Assembly: GCA_949316495.1 (NCBI GenBank)
Contig: OX439012.1
Location: 30,188,935 to 30,252,934 of the forward strand
From: Amphiduros pacificus
Lineage: Eukaryota > Annelida > Polychaeta > Phyllodocida > Hesionidae
Direction: 5' to 3'
Length of the DNA stretch: 64,000 nucleotides
In this document: piece by piece, positions 49,179 through 60,983 of the stretch
Layout: each line of letters opens with the position of its first letter
How positions within the stretch are numbered: position 1 is the stretch's first letter
Translations under genes and position numbers: made by a program
Notes under the pieces: model-generated
What the model was told of the DNA's origin: nothing
What the model saw: only the letters and a program-made list of their open reading frames with translations
The model's database searches: none

Positions 49179-52100
49179 TTCTCACTGCTCTAGTGGGCCA
49201 TGCTGCCACCTGGTGTGTTAAAAATATGCAAGATTGGCTCATAGTAGAAAGAAGTGGTGATTGACATGTCATTTAAGCTCAATCAGTTTATTGCACCGGA
49301 AACAGTCTTTCTATTTTTTCCAATATTCTCAAACTGATTATTTTATAGATATATTATTTTATGTACGTGCATTTGTTGCCGAAATACAAATGTATTCCCT
49401 TCACAACATACCGAATGGTGGTCATTTCAGCTGTCGTGCCATGCATGCACCTGGTGGATCACAAATGTTGCAACTCAAACAGCGAGAATTATTTAACTTA
49501 ATAGCTATGAATTAATATCATTAGTTTTCCTACTGTATTCTTTTAATTAGAATATAATGATAATTATTCAGTGGGATATTGTCTTCAATTAGGCCAGTGA
49601 AGGAAGGACAGTGCTGTGCACACAAAGATTTTGACAAATCACAGCCATGCTCTCATTTGGCCCAAAACAGACCCTAATTTGACAATTAATAACTGTCCCA
49701 AATAGGGACAGTAAACCACCTCGCAGGTGCCCATATGCCGTGGCCGGAATTCCGGTCACACGTCTCTGGAAATATGTCGTTGTTGTTTGGGGTTTCCCTG
49801 TTCTATAAGTATGTGAACCAATCAGAACAATCCTCCAATAATTAGTGCATTATTCGCCCGCTGCACAAACTCATTTCAACGAGAGGTCCTTGATTGTCCT
49901 AATATATTTGGAGTAGGGTAGTCTAGACACTGATCATGATATGGGTCAGGTGCGAGACAAGAATAGTCCATCAAAATATCTAAAGGGCCTAACACATTAT
50001 GTTCTAGGTTTTATAGCCCTTAATAAATATTCAGTGTACCATTTATTTGCTGATAAACAAGTACATGCTTGATATCAAATATGAAAAAAAATCATTTGAA
50101 TTGTGATTATAATATATTTTTATTTCCTACTTGACAAATACTTGACTTGATAAATACATCTAATTTATCCTATATTTTATACTAAGTGATACATAGAATA
50201 GTTAAGCAAGCGTATTTACATAGATGTTAACATTATATTTACATTATATATTTGTAACCAGAGTTTATAGATATGTACTAAAATTAGCCATTATTAAAAA
50301 AAAGATTAAAATGGATTTTTAATGCAACATTTTACTTGATTTTGTTGTTCTAGAAGTATTATTTGGCTGATTAAAAGGAAATGATTATTAACACACCTCT
50401 AACTGGTATTTGTATATACAAAATTACTTTTGTTCTGCATTTTATCAAAACCCAATATCAGAGCAGTAATGGGTCTTGGAATTGGTAAACTTTACAGTAT
50501 AATTGTAAATACAAAATTTCTGATAGCCAAAATAAAGGCTTTATGTGATTTTATGAAATTAAGTATTCATTGTCAAACAAAATCTTTCAGAACTGTATTA
50601 AGCCTAGTTTTGTCAATTTTGTAAAACCTTAAGGAAAAAATTAATATTTTCCAAATTACTTCGGTTTTGTGCCAAATGTTGTAAATGGTATAGTAATTTG
50701 CAAAGTTAAAGTTCTCAAAGTACGTTAAAATAATTTTGGTACATCGCATTATACCACACTTTGATTACTAAAATCACAATGATATCTTTAAGTAACATTT
50801 TGAGTTTTGAATATATTATATTAGTCGCAAATTATCTAAACAGAACATATAAAGTTGTCATGATATTTTATCAAAGCTAGTGATAACTTTCAAAGAATAT
50901 TACAAAGAGACCTCAATTTCATATACTATTGTAATATCGAAGATTCTTAAGAATGGAGTAAAACGTATCTCAGTATTATCATGTCTATGTGATAATGCAA
51001 AAGATAGATCCCCAGACACTCCTTGAGGGACCAGGGCATTGTGTCCCGGTGACAGGCTTCTATCTGACCTGATACAGCCTAAACAGCCTAAACAGTGATG
51101 AAAAGATAGTTAAATATAAACACACAAAAAAAACAAATATATGGTCACGTGATTTATAGTTATTTCTGTACATGTATCTATTGGTGTCTGGGTATTTGAG
51201 GGTATACTTTTTGTGTGAACTACAATGATATTTTCCAAAAATATGACGTGTGTTTTTAAGAAATTAAACCTGTCTTTGGAGGGGTGAAACATGAGTTAGA
51301 AGGCGTGTAAGATTGATCAGTTTGAAAAGGGAGAGTGGGGAAAGCATTCCCACATTTGTTTTATTACCATGGAAATCATTTGTGATAGCTGTAGCCATGC
51401 TAGTAAGTATCAAATCCAGTATGGCCTGATGTTGGTAGAAGATTGTATCACAATCTCTTAATGGCCCAACAGGTCATGTACAGAGTCGTGCTGTAAAACC
51501 CGACTAAAAATAATCGTCAACTAATCTCTGAAATCGAAATTTTGCATTACCCTGTATCACATATTTAGAGATTAAAATCTCTATATTCGAATATTTAGGT
51601 GACAAGGATAGTAAATTTGACTTCACTGTTTGGTGTAACAAGTTGAACAAGTTGAGATATTTTGATGATTAGCCTGAACGAGGCGCCATCTTGTGACAGA
51701 TATAATAATGACATGTCTTGTACTATCAAGAATATTGAAGCAAGTCAATGACTTTATGAATTCAAAGGTTTCCAATGAGACTTGTTCTAGACTTATTCTT
51801 AGTATATATTAACTTGTATTCGGCTCACATTTTTCAGAATCTCTGCATTGAGATATGTTCAAGCCTTATTTATTATTTAGCTTGAAAAATGTGCCATTTT
51901 AGGATAGACCTATCTGTATTTTCTATCATAAAGACTAATATAATCTTACAAATATATAATGGCTTGTTTTCACCTTAATCATAAACCTTAAAACAGGTCA
52001 AATGAAGGTTTTATAGAAATTAATTTGAGGGTTATTCATTGAGATTTATTTAGGTTCATTCTGGAAATATATGTTATAATCTGCTGAGATTATGATGTAT

Positions 52101-52933
52101 ACTTGGACTGGACATTCTTCACCATATGAATTGAATATACTTTGATGATATGATATGAGTGACATCTGTTGGATATTACTTATATTAATCTCAGTCCCGT
52201 TTTATATCTGGAGACATTTCTTAACTCCATTGCAGGCGATCTCAGAATAGGACCGAATCATTGATAATGCAATAATAAGCTTATGCCTGATTAAATATCT
52301 TCAGTAAGGTTCATTTTGTTATTTTCCTACTATCGAATATGAAGATTGTGTTTCCCATCTTATCTATATTTCATCACATCCTCATTTCACATTCTTATAT
52401 CAATATGATGTGTAACCCTATAATGACTTTATATCTTATAACCTATGATCGTCTTTTAAAATACGTGAATAAACACTACTTTGCTGATTATAAAATGAAG
52501 TCCAATCAATGACCACAAAGATTGATATGATGATAGCTTAACCGCGCCACCTGGAATAAAACAAATCATAACTTCTTTACAACAGGCTTATGCTAGAAAC
52601 ATTTCCGGTACAAATCAGGCGACATATAAAGTCAGACATAAGAGACCTCCACGTGGACATAATGCCCAACTGATGTATAAGAATATCTTGAGATTTTTGT
52701 AAACTACAAATAATACAAATAACAAGGTTTTTAATAAACAGTTAGATATGTTTTCCTTGTTTAGGAATAAGAAATAATTTAGCAGTGAATGGGCATCATT
52801 TTCTATCATGTCTGAGTTTATGTACGTGCTTCTTCTTCAACATTAAAATGCTGCTAAGGTCAAGGGGTTAACATTGATCATTGATTAATGGTTATTGTTG
52901 CAGATCTAATGAGTTTTAAGATTATGATTACTG
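49179..52933. other. Intergenic sequence between convergent genes
   Basis: AT-rich interval downstream of both the plus-strand METTL24-like gene and the minus-strand LU gene. A first AATAAA on the plus strand is near 50,024. GTCCTAATATATTTGGA at about 49,900 recurs at 58,978, a small dispersed match. No gene or RNA recognised. Confidence 0.5.
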
Positions 52934-52942
52934 TTAATTATC

Positions 52943-53016
<74 letters not shown>

Positions 53017-56000
53017 CATATTTGTTAGGAGTTGACCTACTTGTGCATATGGGACCTCTGGGGAAGTATCCTTTACTGCAGTAACATTTCTTCTCTCTGT
53101 ACATATGTCGGTATTTTGCTCCATTTTTGACGGAAGCCATAGTTCTTGCCTTGACTCTGCATTCCATCTTAACCAAACTCTGCAATATTCAACACATTCA
53201 TTTATTGTATCCTCACTGAACTGTGGAATGTTCAACACATTCACTTAATGTGTTTTTCATTTTACTCTGGAATACTCAACACATCATTTAATATATCTTT
53301 ACTTCACTCTGAAGTATAACGCACATTCACTTACTGTACGCCTTCTGCACTTTGAGGCGTTCAAGACATTCATTTAACATACCTTTACTAAACTCTGGAT
53401 TGTTCAACACATTCAAGTTGTGTGTTATATTTGCCCTCTACATTTCTAGCGTGAGTGCATATTCTATGAATACTGTAAACTTCAGAACATTCAGTAAGTA
53501 AATCTGGATTAAAAACTCAATTTTAGGGATGGCATTTTCAATAAATTGTGGAAATTCCAGGACAATTACTGGGACATGGTTCAGTTTGTAAGACATCCTG
53601 ATGGAACAAATTAATCTGTTATTTCATCTTCATGTACAATTTATATATTAAATATTTTTTGAACAGCACAAAATGTGAGTTGTAACGGAAAAATAAGACA
53701 CACTTTTTTTACAGCAGATCATGTGACACAGGTCATGTGACACAGAAATGCTCAGTACATACCGACAAACAGTCAGGATGTGTTCTGAACAATACTGCTC
53801 ATCGGAAGGTAAACATTCCTGCTAACATATGTTTTGTCATTACCAGACAACATATGCTACCATGGTTACAGTGAAGGTTACCATGGTTACGATGAAGGTT
53901 TGGTCATTTATGATGATAAATTAGTGTTTTCTCCTGGCACAGCATGCCTGGAGGCTTTTCCTATTCAGTCCCAAATATCATGAATATACTGCATAGATCA
54001 TGAAGATTAATAAGAAATTAATAGTCCAGATGTCATTTGCTAGAGAAATTTATAACATTCCATATATGTCAATAGTGTGAGTCACATTAGATACATTATT
54101 TACTTATTATTTATATTAGATTCTTGGACATATGTTATATGCTATTCACATCAGAAATCCTAAAATATGATACACTAGAATTAGAGATATTAGGTTTTGA
54201 TTATTTGTATTAGACATTCCAATACATGATTTACTGACATCGGAGATTCTTGGACATGATTTATTTTCATTAAGAACTCTCAGATATAATACGCTTACAT
54301 CAGAGATTTCCACACATGATTTACTCACATTAGATATCTCAGGGCATGATTTACTTACATTAGATATCTCAGGGCATGATTTACTTACATTAGATATCTC
54401 AAGCCATGATTTACTTAGATTAGAGATTTCAGGGCATGATTTACTTACATTATAGATTTCAGGGCATGATTTACTTACATTAGATATCTCAGGGCATGAT
54501 TTACTTACATCAGATATCTCAGGGCATGATTTACTTACATTAGATATCTCAGGGCATGATTTACTTACATTATAGATTTCAGGGCATGATTTACTTACAT
54601 TAGATATCTCAGGGCATGATTTACTTACATCAGATATCTCAGGGCATGATTTACTTACATTAGATATCTCAGGCCATGATTTACTTACATTAGAGATTTC
54701 AGGATATGATTTACTTACATTAGATATCTCAGGGCATGATTTACTTACATTAGATATCTCAGGCCATGATCTACTTACATTAGATATCTCAGGCCATGAT
54801 CTACTTACATTAGAGATTTCAGGCCATGATTTACTTACATTAGATATCTCAGGCCATGATTTACTTACATTAGATATCTCAAGGCATGATTTACTTACAT
54901 TAGATATCTCAGGCCATGATTTACTTACATTAGAGATTTCAGGCCATGATTTACTTACATTAGATATCTCAAGGCATGATTTACTTACATTAGATATCTC
55001 AGGCCATGATTTACTTATATTAGATATCTTCGAGCATGAATTACTCACATTAGATATCTCAGGGCATGATTTACTTACATTAGAGATTTCAGGGCATGAT
55101 TTACTTACATTATAGATTTCAGGGCATGATTTACTTACATTAGATATCTCAGGGCATGATTTACTTACATCAGATATCTCAGGGCATGATTTACTTACAT
55201 TAGATATCTCAGGCCATGATTTACTTACATTAGAGATTTCAGGATATGATTTACTTACATTAGATATCTCAGGGCATGATTTACTTACATTAGATATCTC
55301 AGGCCATGATTTACTTACATTAGAGATTTCAGGCCATGATTTACTTACATTAGATATCTCAAGGCATGATTTACTTACATTAGAGATTTCAGGATATGAT
55401 TTACTTACATTAGATATCTCAGGGCATGATTTACTTACATTAGATATCTCAGGGCATGATTTACTTACATTAGATATCTCAGGGCATGATTTACTTACAT
55501 TAGATATCTCAGGGCATGATTTACTTACATTAGAGATTCTAGGGCAAGATTTGAAGAAATGAGGGCACACGGGCCTGCTGTTGTGTCCCTGGATACAGTC
55601 GTCGGTGCGCCTACATCCCATACCATAGACACGCTGTGGCTTGTCCTTTACTAAAAGTGATATAACAAAAACCTTTATATAATACCGGCCCTTCTGGCAC
55701 AGTTGGTAGAACAATAGATCTTTGTCTTTGTTGGTTACATAAGTGGAGGATGGGAGGTGGTGGGTTCGACTCCTACTGCCGGCAGTGTTACTTTAACACT
55801 GTTAAAAGGCTCAAAAGTCGACCTGACATGGCCATTGTTTCTAAATAAAATCTGGGTGCCTTTCGGCGCTTCTTAAAGATGTCTTCAAGTTCTACTTGGT
55901 GACATTACGATCAAAATTTCACTTCTTTTCGTTTCACTTCTTTCACTTCTTTTCGTTGAAATCATGAGAATATCATGTTATGTACTTAGAAATGCTGCAC

Positions 56001-58835
56001 GCCAATTCACAAAATGCATTAGCTGTAGTTGGCCATTAAGACGTGTTAATGGTTTACATTAGATGTAAAAGGTCATCAAAACAAATCAACTTGGGATTAG
56101 TTATTTACCAAGATCACCATCAACAAAAGGAATAATTACTTACCAAGATCACCATCAACAAAAGGAATAATTACTTACCAAGATCACCATCAACAAAAGG
56201 AATAATTACTTACCAAATTCACCAACAAAAGGAATAATTACTTACCAAGATCACACCCAACAAAAGGAATAATTACTTACCATGATTCCCATCAACAAGG
56301 GATTGGTTATGTTCCATGATCCCCATCAACAAAAAGAATAATTACTTTCCAAGATCACCACCAACGAATAATGAAATACTTACCAAGATCACCACCAACA
56401 AAAGGAATAATTACTTACCAAGATCACCAACAAAAGGAATAATTACTTACCAAGATCACCATCAACAAAAGGAATAATTACTTACTAAGATCACCAACAA
56501 AAGGAATAAGTAATTACCAAGATCACCATCAACAAAAGGAATACTTACCAAGTTTGACATTGCATCTCGATCTGTCACAGCAGAAGTTCCAGGGATGAGC
56601 CCATTCTGGTTTATTTTCAATGGCGTTTTTACAATATGAAATCTTTTTGCATCCCTTCTCTACCGTATAACTTTCCCACGTTGACTTAGTTGTCATACTG
56701 TAGCAATAATGTTGCTGTTGATAAATAAAATATCACAACTTTGATAAGATTCATGCATGTGAAATATGGCAATCGCGGTGTTTGATATAATGGCGATCCC
56801 ATCTGAAAGATAAACTGTATATAACAAATATGTACTCATATGCAAATAAGCCTGTGGCACAACATGAGCAGAGGCTGAAGATATTAAACGAATATTGTTG
56901 TCTTGATGCTGAAGCTTTTAAGTGGGAAAGTACCAACCTTTCCATTTTAATGGAAACTTGTTACCTTGTGCGATTTGTCTATGTCACATGACCTATGACA
57001 CATGACCTATGTCACATGACCTATGTCATTTGACCTATGTCACATGACCTATGTCACATGACCTATGCCACAACATGACCTATGTCATATAACTTAACAA
57101 AAAATAATAAGAGCGCTTCCCAAAACAGTTTACAAAAGTACAGTATGTCTGGACAAGGAGGGTTTGAGAAGATACACATTTAGGTACACTGCACCGATAT
57201 TTAGTTTGTGACCTCCCGAATAGAGAGGGCCATGAAATGGTTATAAACGAGTAATTATGATCTCTGATATGGGTTTTGACTCACATTGGCTTGATCTGGT
57301 TTTCCAGTTGTTGTTCCGGTCTCATCCAGGACATCATAATATTCCTCATCATAGTAATCCTCTTCATCATAATCCTCCTCATCATACTCCTCTTCGGTCT
57401 TATCCTCCTTTGATCTCTTTTCCTCTTCTTTACTTTTTTTACTCTTCCTTTTCTCTGATCTTTCTCTCTCCTCGGATTTGCTTGCTCTTTTTTGGCGCTT
57501 TTTTCCACCCTCAGCTGATTTTAAGGCTACTGTTGTCCGCGTGTCCATCACTTGCTTTTCTTCTTCCTCTATTCTAATCTCTTTGGAGTTGCCTTTAGCA
57601 GATATACCAGTTACTCCTGGTGTATTGACGTTAGGGGGAGCCGTGTCATAATCATAATAGTAGTCATATTCAGGAAAATCTTCGTTTTCCACTTCATTAT
57701 AATAATGATAAAATTCCTCACAGTTTTCTAGATAAGCATTTTCTAGACACCGGATGTTGGCGTCAATTTCATTTGCACCACTGGATTTGCACGAATAACA
57801 CTGGATTGCATCTGGAATAGATAAAAATAATAATATATTATAGGCATTTGGAATAGATGATTATATTATACTTTCTGAGAATGAAGAACATCTGGAATGA
57901 ATTACAATATTATATTATCTCTGAGTGAAAACCATCTGGAATAGATAGTTAAATTATACATTCTTTGAATGAAAGACATTTGAAATAAATTACAATATCA
58001 TATTCTCTCTGGGTGAAAGGCATCTGGAATAGATATTTATATTGTACTCTATGAAAGAAGGACACCTGGAATAGATTAAAATATTATACTTTCTATGAAG
58101 GAATTACATCTGGGATAGAATATAAATTTACAATTCCTATCAATGAATGGCACCCTTAAAAAATACTTTTACTGTACGGTTTTCATATGCATCGCTGGCT
58201 GTGATTGAATGGCATTTGAGATTGATAGTATAATTCTAATTACTCATCTGAACCCCTCTAATGTATAAGAAAAAGGTCATGCCTAGAATATCGCTGAGGA
58301 ATTGTCCCTCATTTAATGTATGGACAGCTTAAACTTGAACGACATCCGTCGAACTTTTTTCTTTTGAACTGTGCTGCGACAATATCCGTGTTCAAATTTT
58401 GAAGGAACTGTCCAAGACAATGCTGAATGAATAGAAATACTAAGGGTCTTATATCTTGGAATATATATCACATGAAAGCAACGGATTAATTTCTTGTTGT
58501 TCTTATTAATGGAAAAAGAATGAGAACGCTATAAAATGTTAAAACTTGTGTCGTAGAATTGAAAATGTTAGCCTTAGAACTACGGAACAATGTTTGTAAC
58601 CTAAGCAAATTGGTGTTAAATTATTCCAGAAATAATAATAACTAGATACACATGGGTCATTTAATTTGAAAGAGAAATATATTGTGTAAATAAACAGTTG
58701 TAATTCGACAACACTATATAAACAAAGATGTGTACACATCAAAGGTTCTATAAACAAACTTTACTCACCACAAAAGTCAATATTAGAAATGTACATCCAT
58801 GATATCCATAGAAAAGAGATCAAAGTCGTATCCAT
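52934..58835 (-). CDS. Secreted Ly6/uPAR (LU) domain protein with charged insert, five exons, about 375 aa
   Basis: Exons on the minus strand: 58835-58769, 57811-57285, 56714-56549, 55650-55529, 53179-52934; all GT-AG with matching phases. A signal peptide (MDTTLISFLWISWMYISNIDFC) leads into a three-finger LU domain with ten cysteines: C27, C30, C44, C53 in exon 2 and C202, C220, C226, C243, C244, C249 in exon 3, ending CCDRSRCN as the family requires. Between C53 and C202 lies a 148-residue insert, Tyr/Asp/Glu-rich, then Lys/Arg/Glu-rich, then acidic again. Exon 4 adds four more cysteines (GCRRTDDC, VCPHFFKSCP). Exon 5 encodes KKCYCSKGYFPRGPIC and then a (TA)n tract read as (Ile-Tyr)n before TAA; it may instead be spliced at ACAA|GTAGGT. 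LU proteins are extracellular receptors, toxins or neuromodulators; no specific role can be assigned. Confidence 0.8.
52945..53016. repeat. (TA)n microsatellite within or beside the last LU exon
   Basis: About 36 TA dinucleotides. In the minus-strand frame of exon 5 it reads as alternating Ile and Tyr followed by HDN and stop. Confidence 0.97.
53177..53425 (-). repeat. 43-bp repeat of a 3' splice site, six diverged copies
   Basis: On the minus strand TGTTGAATATTGCAG|AGTTTGG is the acceptor of LU exon 5. Upstream, related strings (for example TGTTGAACATTCCACAGT and GAGTATTCCAGAGT) recur at plus positions 53177, 53220, 53264, 53306, 53349 and 53392, a spacing of 42-44 bp. Copies are 65-80% alike by eye, older than the donor arrays. 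Confidence 0.75.
53426..54289 (-). other. Part of LU intron 4
   Basis: No exon recognised. Duplicated TACCATGGTTAC-type strings at 53,868-53,895. Confidence 0.5.
54290..55558 (-). repeat. 30-bp minisatellite carrying a consensus 5' splice site, about 41 copies
   Basis: Minus-strand unit AAATCATGCCCTGAGATATC then TAAT|GTAAGT, made of 24 bp of exon 4 end plus GTAAGT. The first unit (AAATCTTGCCCTAGAATC...) is the real exon end at 55529. The period is 3n and the whole array is open on the minus strand, so any downstream donor keeps frame and phase and adds multiples of VSKSCPEISN. A seven- to eight-unit block is duplicated (around 54,400-54,730 and 55,080-55,280). Confidence 0.95.
55683..55880 (+). 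mobile_element. Possible tRNA-derived SINE fragment
   Basis: Box A TGGCACAGTTGG at about 55,689 and box B GGTTCGACTCC at about 55,762, spaced as in a tRNA with a long arm; no matching acceptor stem, so not a functional tRNA. The body differs from the SINE at 5.6 kb. It lies antisense in LU intron 3. Confidence 0.6.
55881..56099 (-). other. Part of LU intron 3
   Basis: CACTTCTTTTCGTTTCACTT short duplications near 55,920; nothing else seen. Confidence 0.5.
56100..56555 (-). repeat. 30-35 bp minisatellite carrying a 5' splice site, about 14 copies
   Basis: Minus-strand unit GATCTTG|GTAAGTAATTATT then CCTTTTGTTGATGGT. The genuine donor of LU exon 3, AAACTTG|GTAAGTATTCC at 56549, is the proximal edge of the array. 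Most units keep GGTAAGTA; a few read GGTAATTA or have T in the invariant region. Confidence 0.93.
56715..57284 (-). other. LU intron 2
   Basis: Contains a seven-copy 14-bp repeat GTCACATGACCTAT at 56,985-57,085, rich in CACATG/CATGTG E-box-like strings. No exon recognised. Confidence 0.7.
56985..57088. repeat. 14-bp tandem repeat, about seven copies
   Basis: GTCACATGACCTAT with minor changes (GACACATG, GTCATTTG). Confidence 0.9.
57805..58150 (-). repeat. 44-bp repeat of a 3' splice site, eight diverged copies
   Basis: The acceptor of LU exon 2, TATCTATTCCAG|ATGC on the minus strand, recurs at plus positions about 57808, 57844, 57888, 57931, 57975, 58020, 58062 and 58107 (spacing mostly 42-45 bp). 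Most copies retain CTATTCCAGATG, so the intron carries a row of candidate acceptors upstream of the real one. Confidence 0.85.
58151..58768 (-). other. Remainder of LU intron 1
   Basis: AT-rich; no feature recognised. Confidence 0.5.
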
Positions 58836-59797
58836 GGTGACCGGTGCTGATGTAGACAGGAAGGCTACTGTTGGTGAGGAGGAGGACGGGATGGGGAGGG
58901 GGGGACTGGTAACAGGGGGACCCCGGGTCACACCTGGCGGGATGACATCCTGGCCCCAGACAAGGTATTGCAAGCAAGTCCTAATATATTTGGACTGGGA
59001 TAGTCTAACAAAGGCATTGGTTGAAATAGCTTGTCTGGGCCCTGTGTGACATAAGGTGAGTGATCATGATACTTGACTTCTGCAGCTGCTGCCACCTATT
59101 GGCGCATTATTGTCATGCTCGAAACACTCAGATACTGACCAAGGAGGGGTCAAGTACCCGGTGCGTCTGAAACACTGACCAAGGAACACCTGACTGACCT
59201 TGCTATTTAGAGACTGGGCATAAATAGGTGTGATATGTTGGTAACAAGAACTTCCCGTGCTCCATTAAAGATGGCGTGTTTTGGATCTGTTCTTTGTGTG
59301 AAATGATAACATATGCAAAACATATTAGGTTCTAGGATTTTATGTGGTTTTGTTAGCCTGGTTTAATAAAATATGTCCTTAGACTTCTTAAACTGATCTA
59401 TACTTTCACTATGGTTTATATATAGAAGGAGAGGAATTAGCGATCCAGTTCTACTAGAATCTATATTACCAAAGGTTACTCTTGTGGTTACCATGACAAC
59501 GAGAACCTTAGTTTGGACTTCTGATCAATAGATAGAAGCCCATATGATATTCTATAAACGAGCACAGAACTTTAGAGTTATGTTCTGAGCAAAACAACTT
59601 CCAATTATGTTGGTGAAAGTCCATGCATTATTTTATACACAAGCAGGGAGCCCAAGATTGGTGTTCTAATTATTAGATCCTTCAATTATGTTGGTGTGAA
59701 TCCATGCATTAAACAAATATCAATATGCTTATATTTCCAATAGTAATGCTAGCTGCAGATTTTCACTCAGTGTTTCGTCCAAATATACACTTTGTAA

Positions 59798-59842
<45 letters not shown>

Positions 59843-60983
59843 CGAGAATGAGTGACATAGTGCATGTAAAGGGTTTAGCAGTGGGAGGAGCGGACGTCCA
59901 GAAAGCACCCTGCAGAGCACTTTCAGAGTTAGTGACCTTTTTATATTGGCCGTGTTCACTTCCATTCACCAAATCTTTCTGTGTTTTCACAGTTTAGCTG
60001 CATGTATCACAAATGATTTTCATAGTTTTATATTTTATATTTTATTTCTGTCATATATTACTAATAGAATTATCCAAATAGTAAAAGGGAGCATAGGCCA
60101 TTTTAATGATTGGCCACTTTTAGTGATGCATTTCATAGACATATTCACTAACTTCCTCATATTGTTGAGAAAAATCAAATATATGATTTTTTTTACAAAT
60201 ACATCAGCTACTAAATGTTATAACCCAATTGACTCTACATTCGATATATTTTTTATTATATTTTTTTTAACCATTTCTATTCATGACTAATTTTCGCATT
60301 TTTTTCAGTGAATATTTCTTCTTTTTTAGGTATTATTATGATAAGAGCAACTTATTGCTGATTATTTTCTGAAATTAGTTTAATATTTAGTTTATCTAAT
60401 GCCTCAAAAATAAATGTGAGGTCAAATTAAAGTCCGTCAATCGGTCACTTTTGTAACCCTACCGATTTAAGCTATTTTTAATCATTTTAGCTCCATAATA
60501 AATCTTGAAATTGACGGACTTTTTTTCAATTTCTTGAAATTGATGGACTTTTTTTCAATTTCTTTTTAGTATTACTGTGTTTTTCTGTGCAGTATTCTAT
60601 ATATTTTCATAAACTAAACCTCAATAAGCTGGCATTTTTATATTATTTAAAAAAAACTTAGTATTATAGTATTTTCCTCTGTTTTCCCTTATAGATTGAC
60701 CACAAAACTATAAACTGCTCTCAAATTGTAAATTATGAACAGATTTTGATGAATAAGGACTCTACGAGCTCATATTTGACAGTTATAGATAATAGGATAA
60801 TAAAACATGTAGATAATTTCGTGGAAATAGGCTTTCTATTTTCAAGGTCATTGAAAGGTCACTTCAAGGTCATTGGCAATATTTTATCAAAATAGCCTAA
60901 GAAGGTATACATTCGATCACATATCATTTGTAGATGTATTCTGAGTAGTAAAAATGTTATATCCCTATGTCTGCCATTTCTAG
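58836..60983. other. Upstream of the LU gene; unassigned
   Basis: Should contain the LU gene promoter. A (TA)n tract lies at 59,800-59,840. A G-rich run (58,880-58,935) precedes the LU start codon. A 30-bp tandem duplication around GAAATTGACGGACTTTTTTT at 60,505-60,565. No other gene recognised. Confidence 0.45.
59798..59841. repeat. (TA)n microsatellite
   Basis: About 20 TA dinucleotides. Confidence 0.95.
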
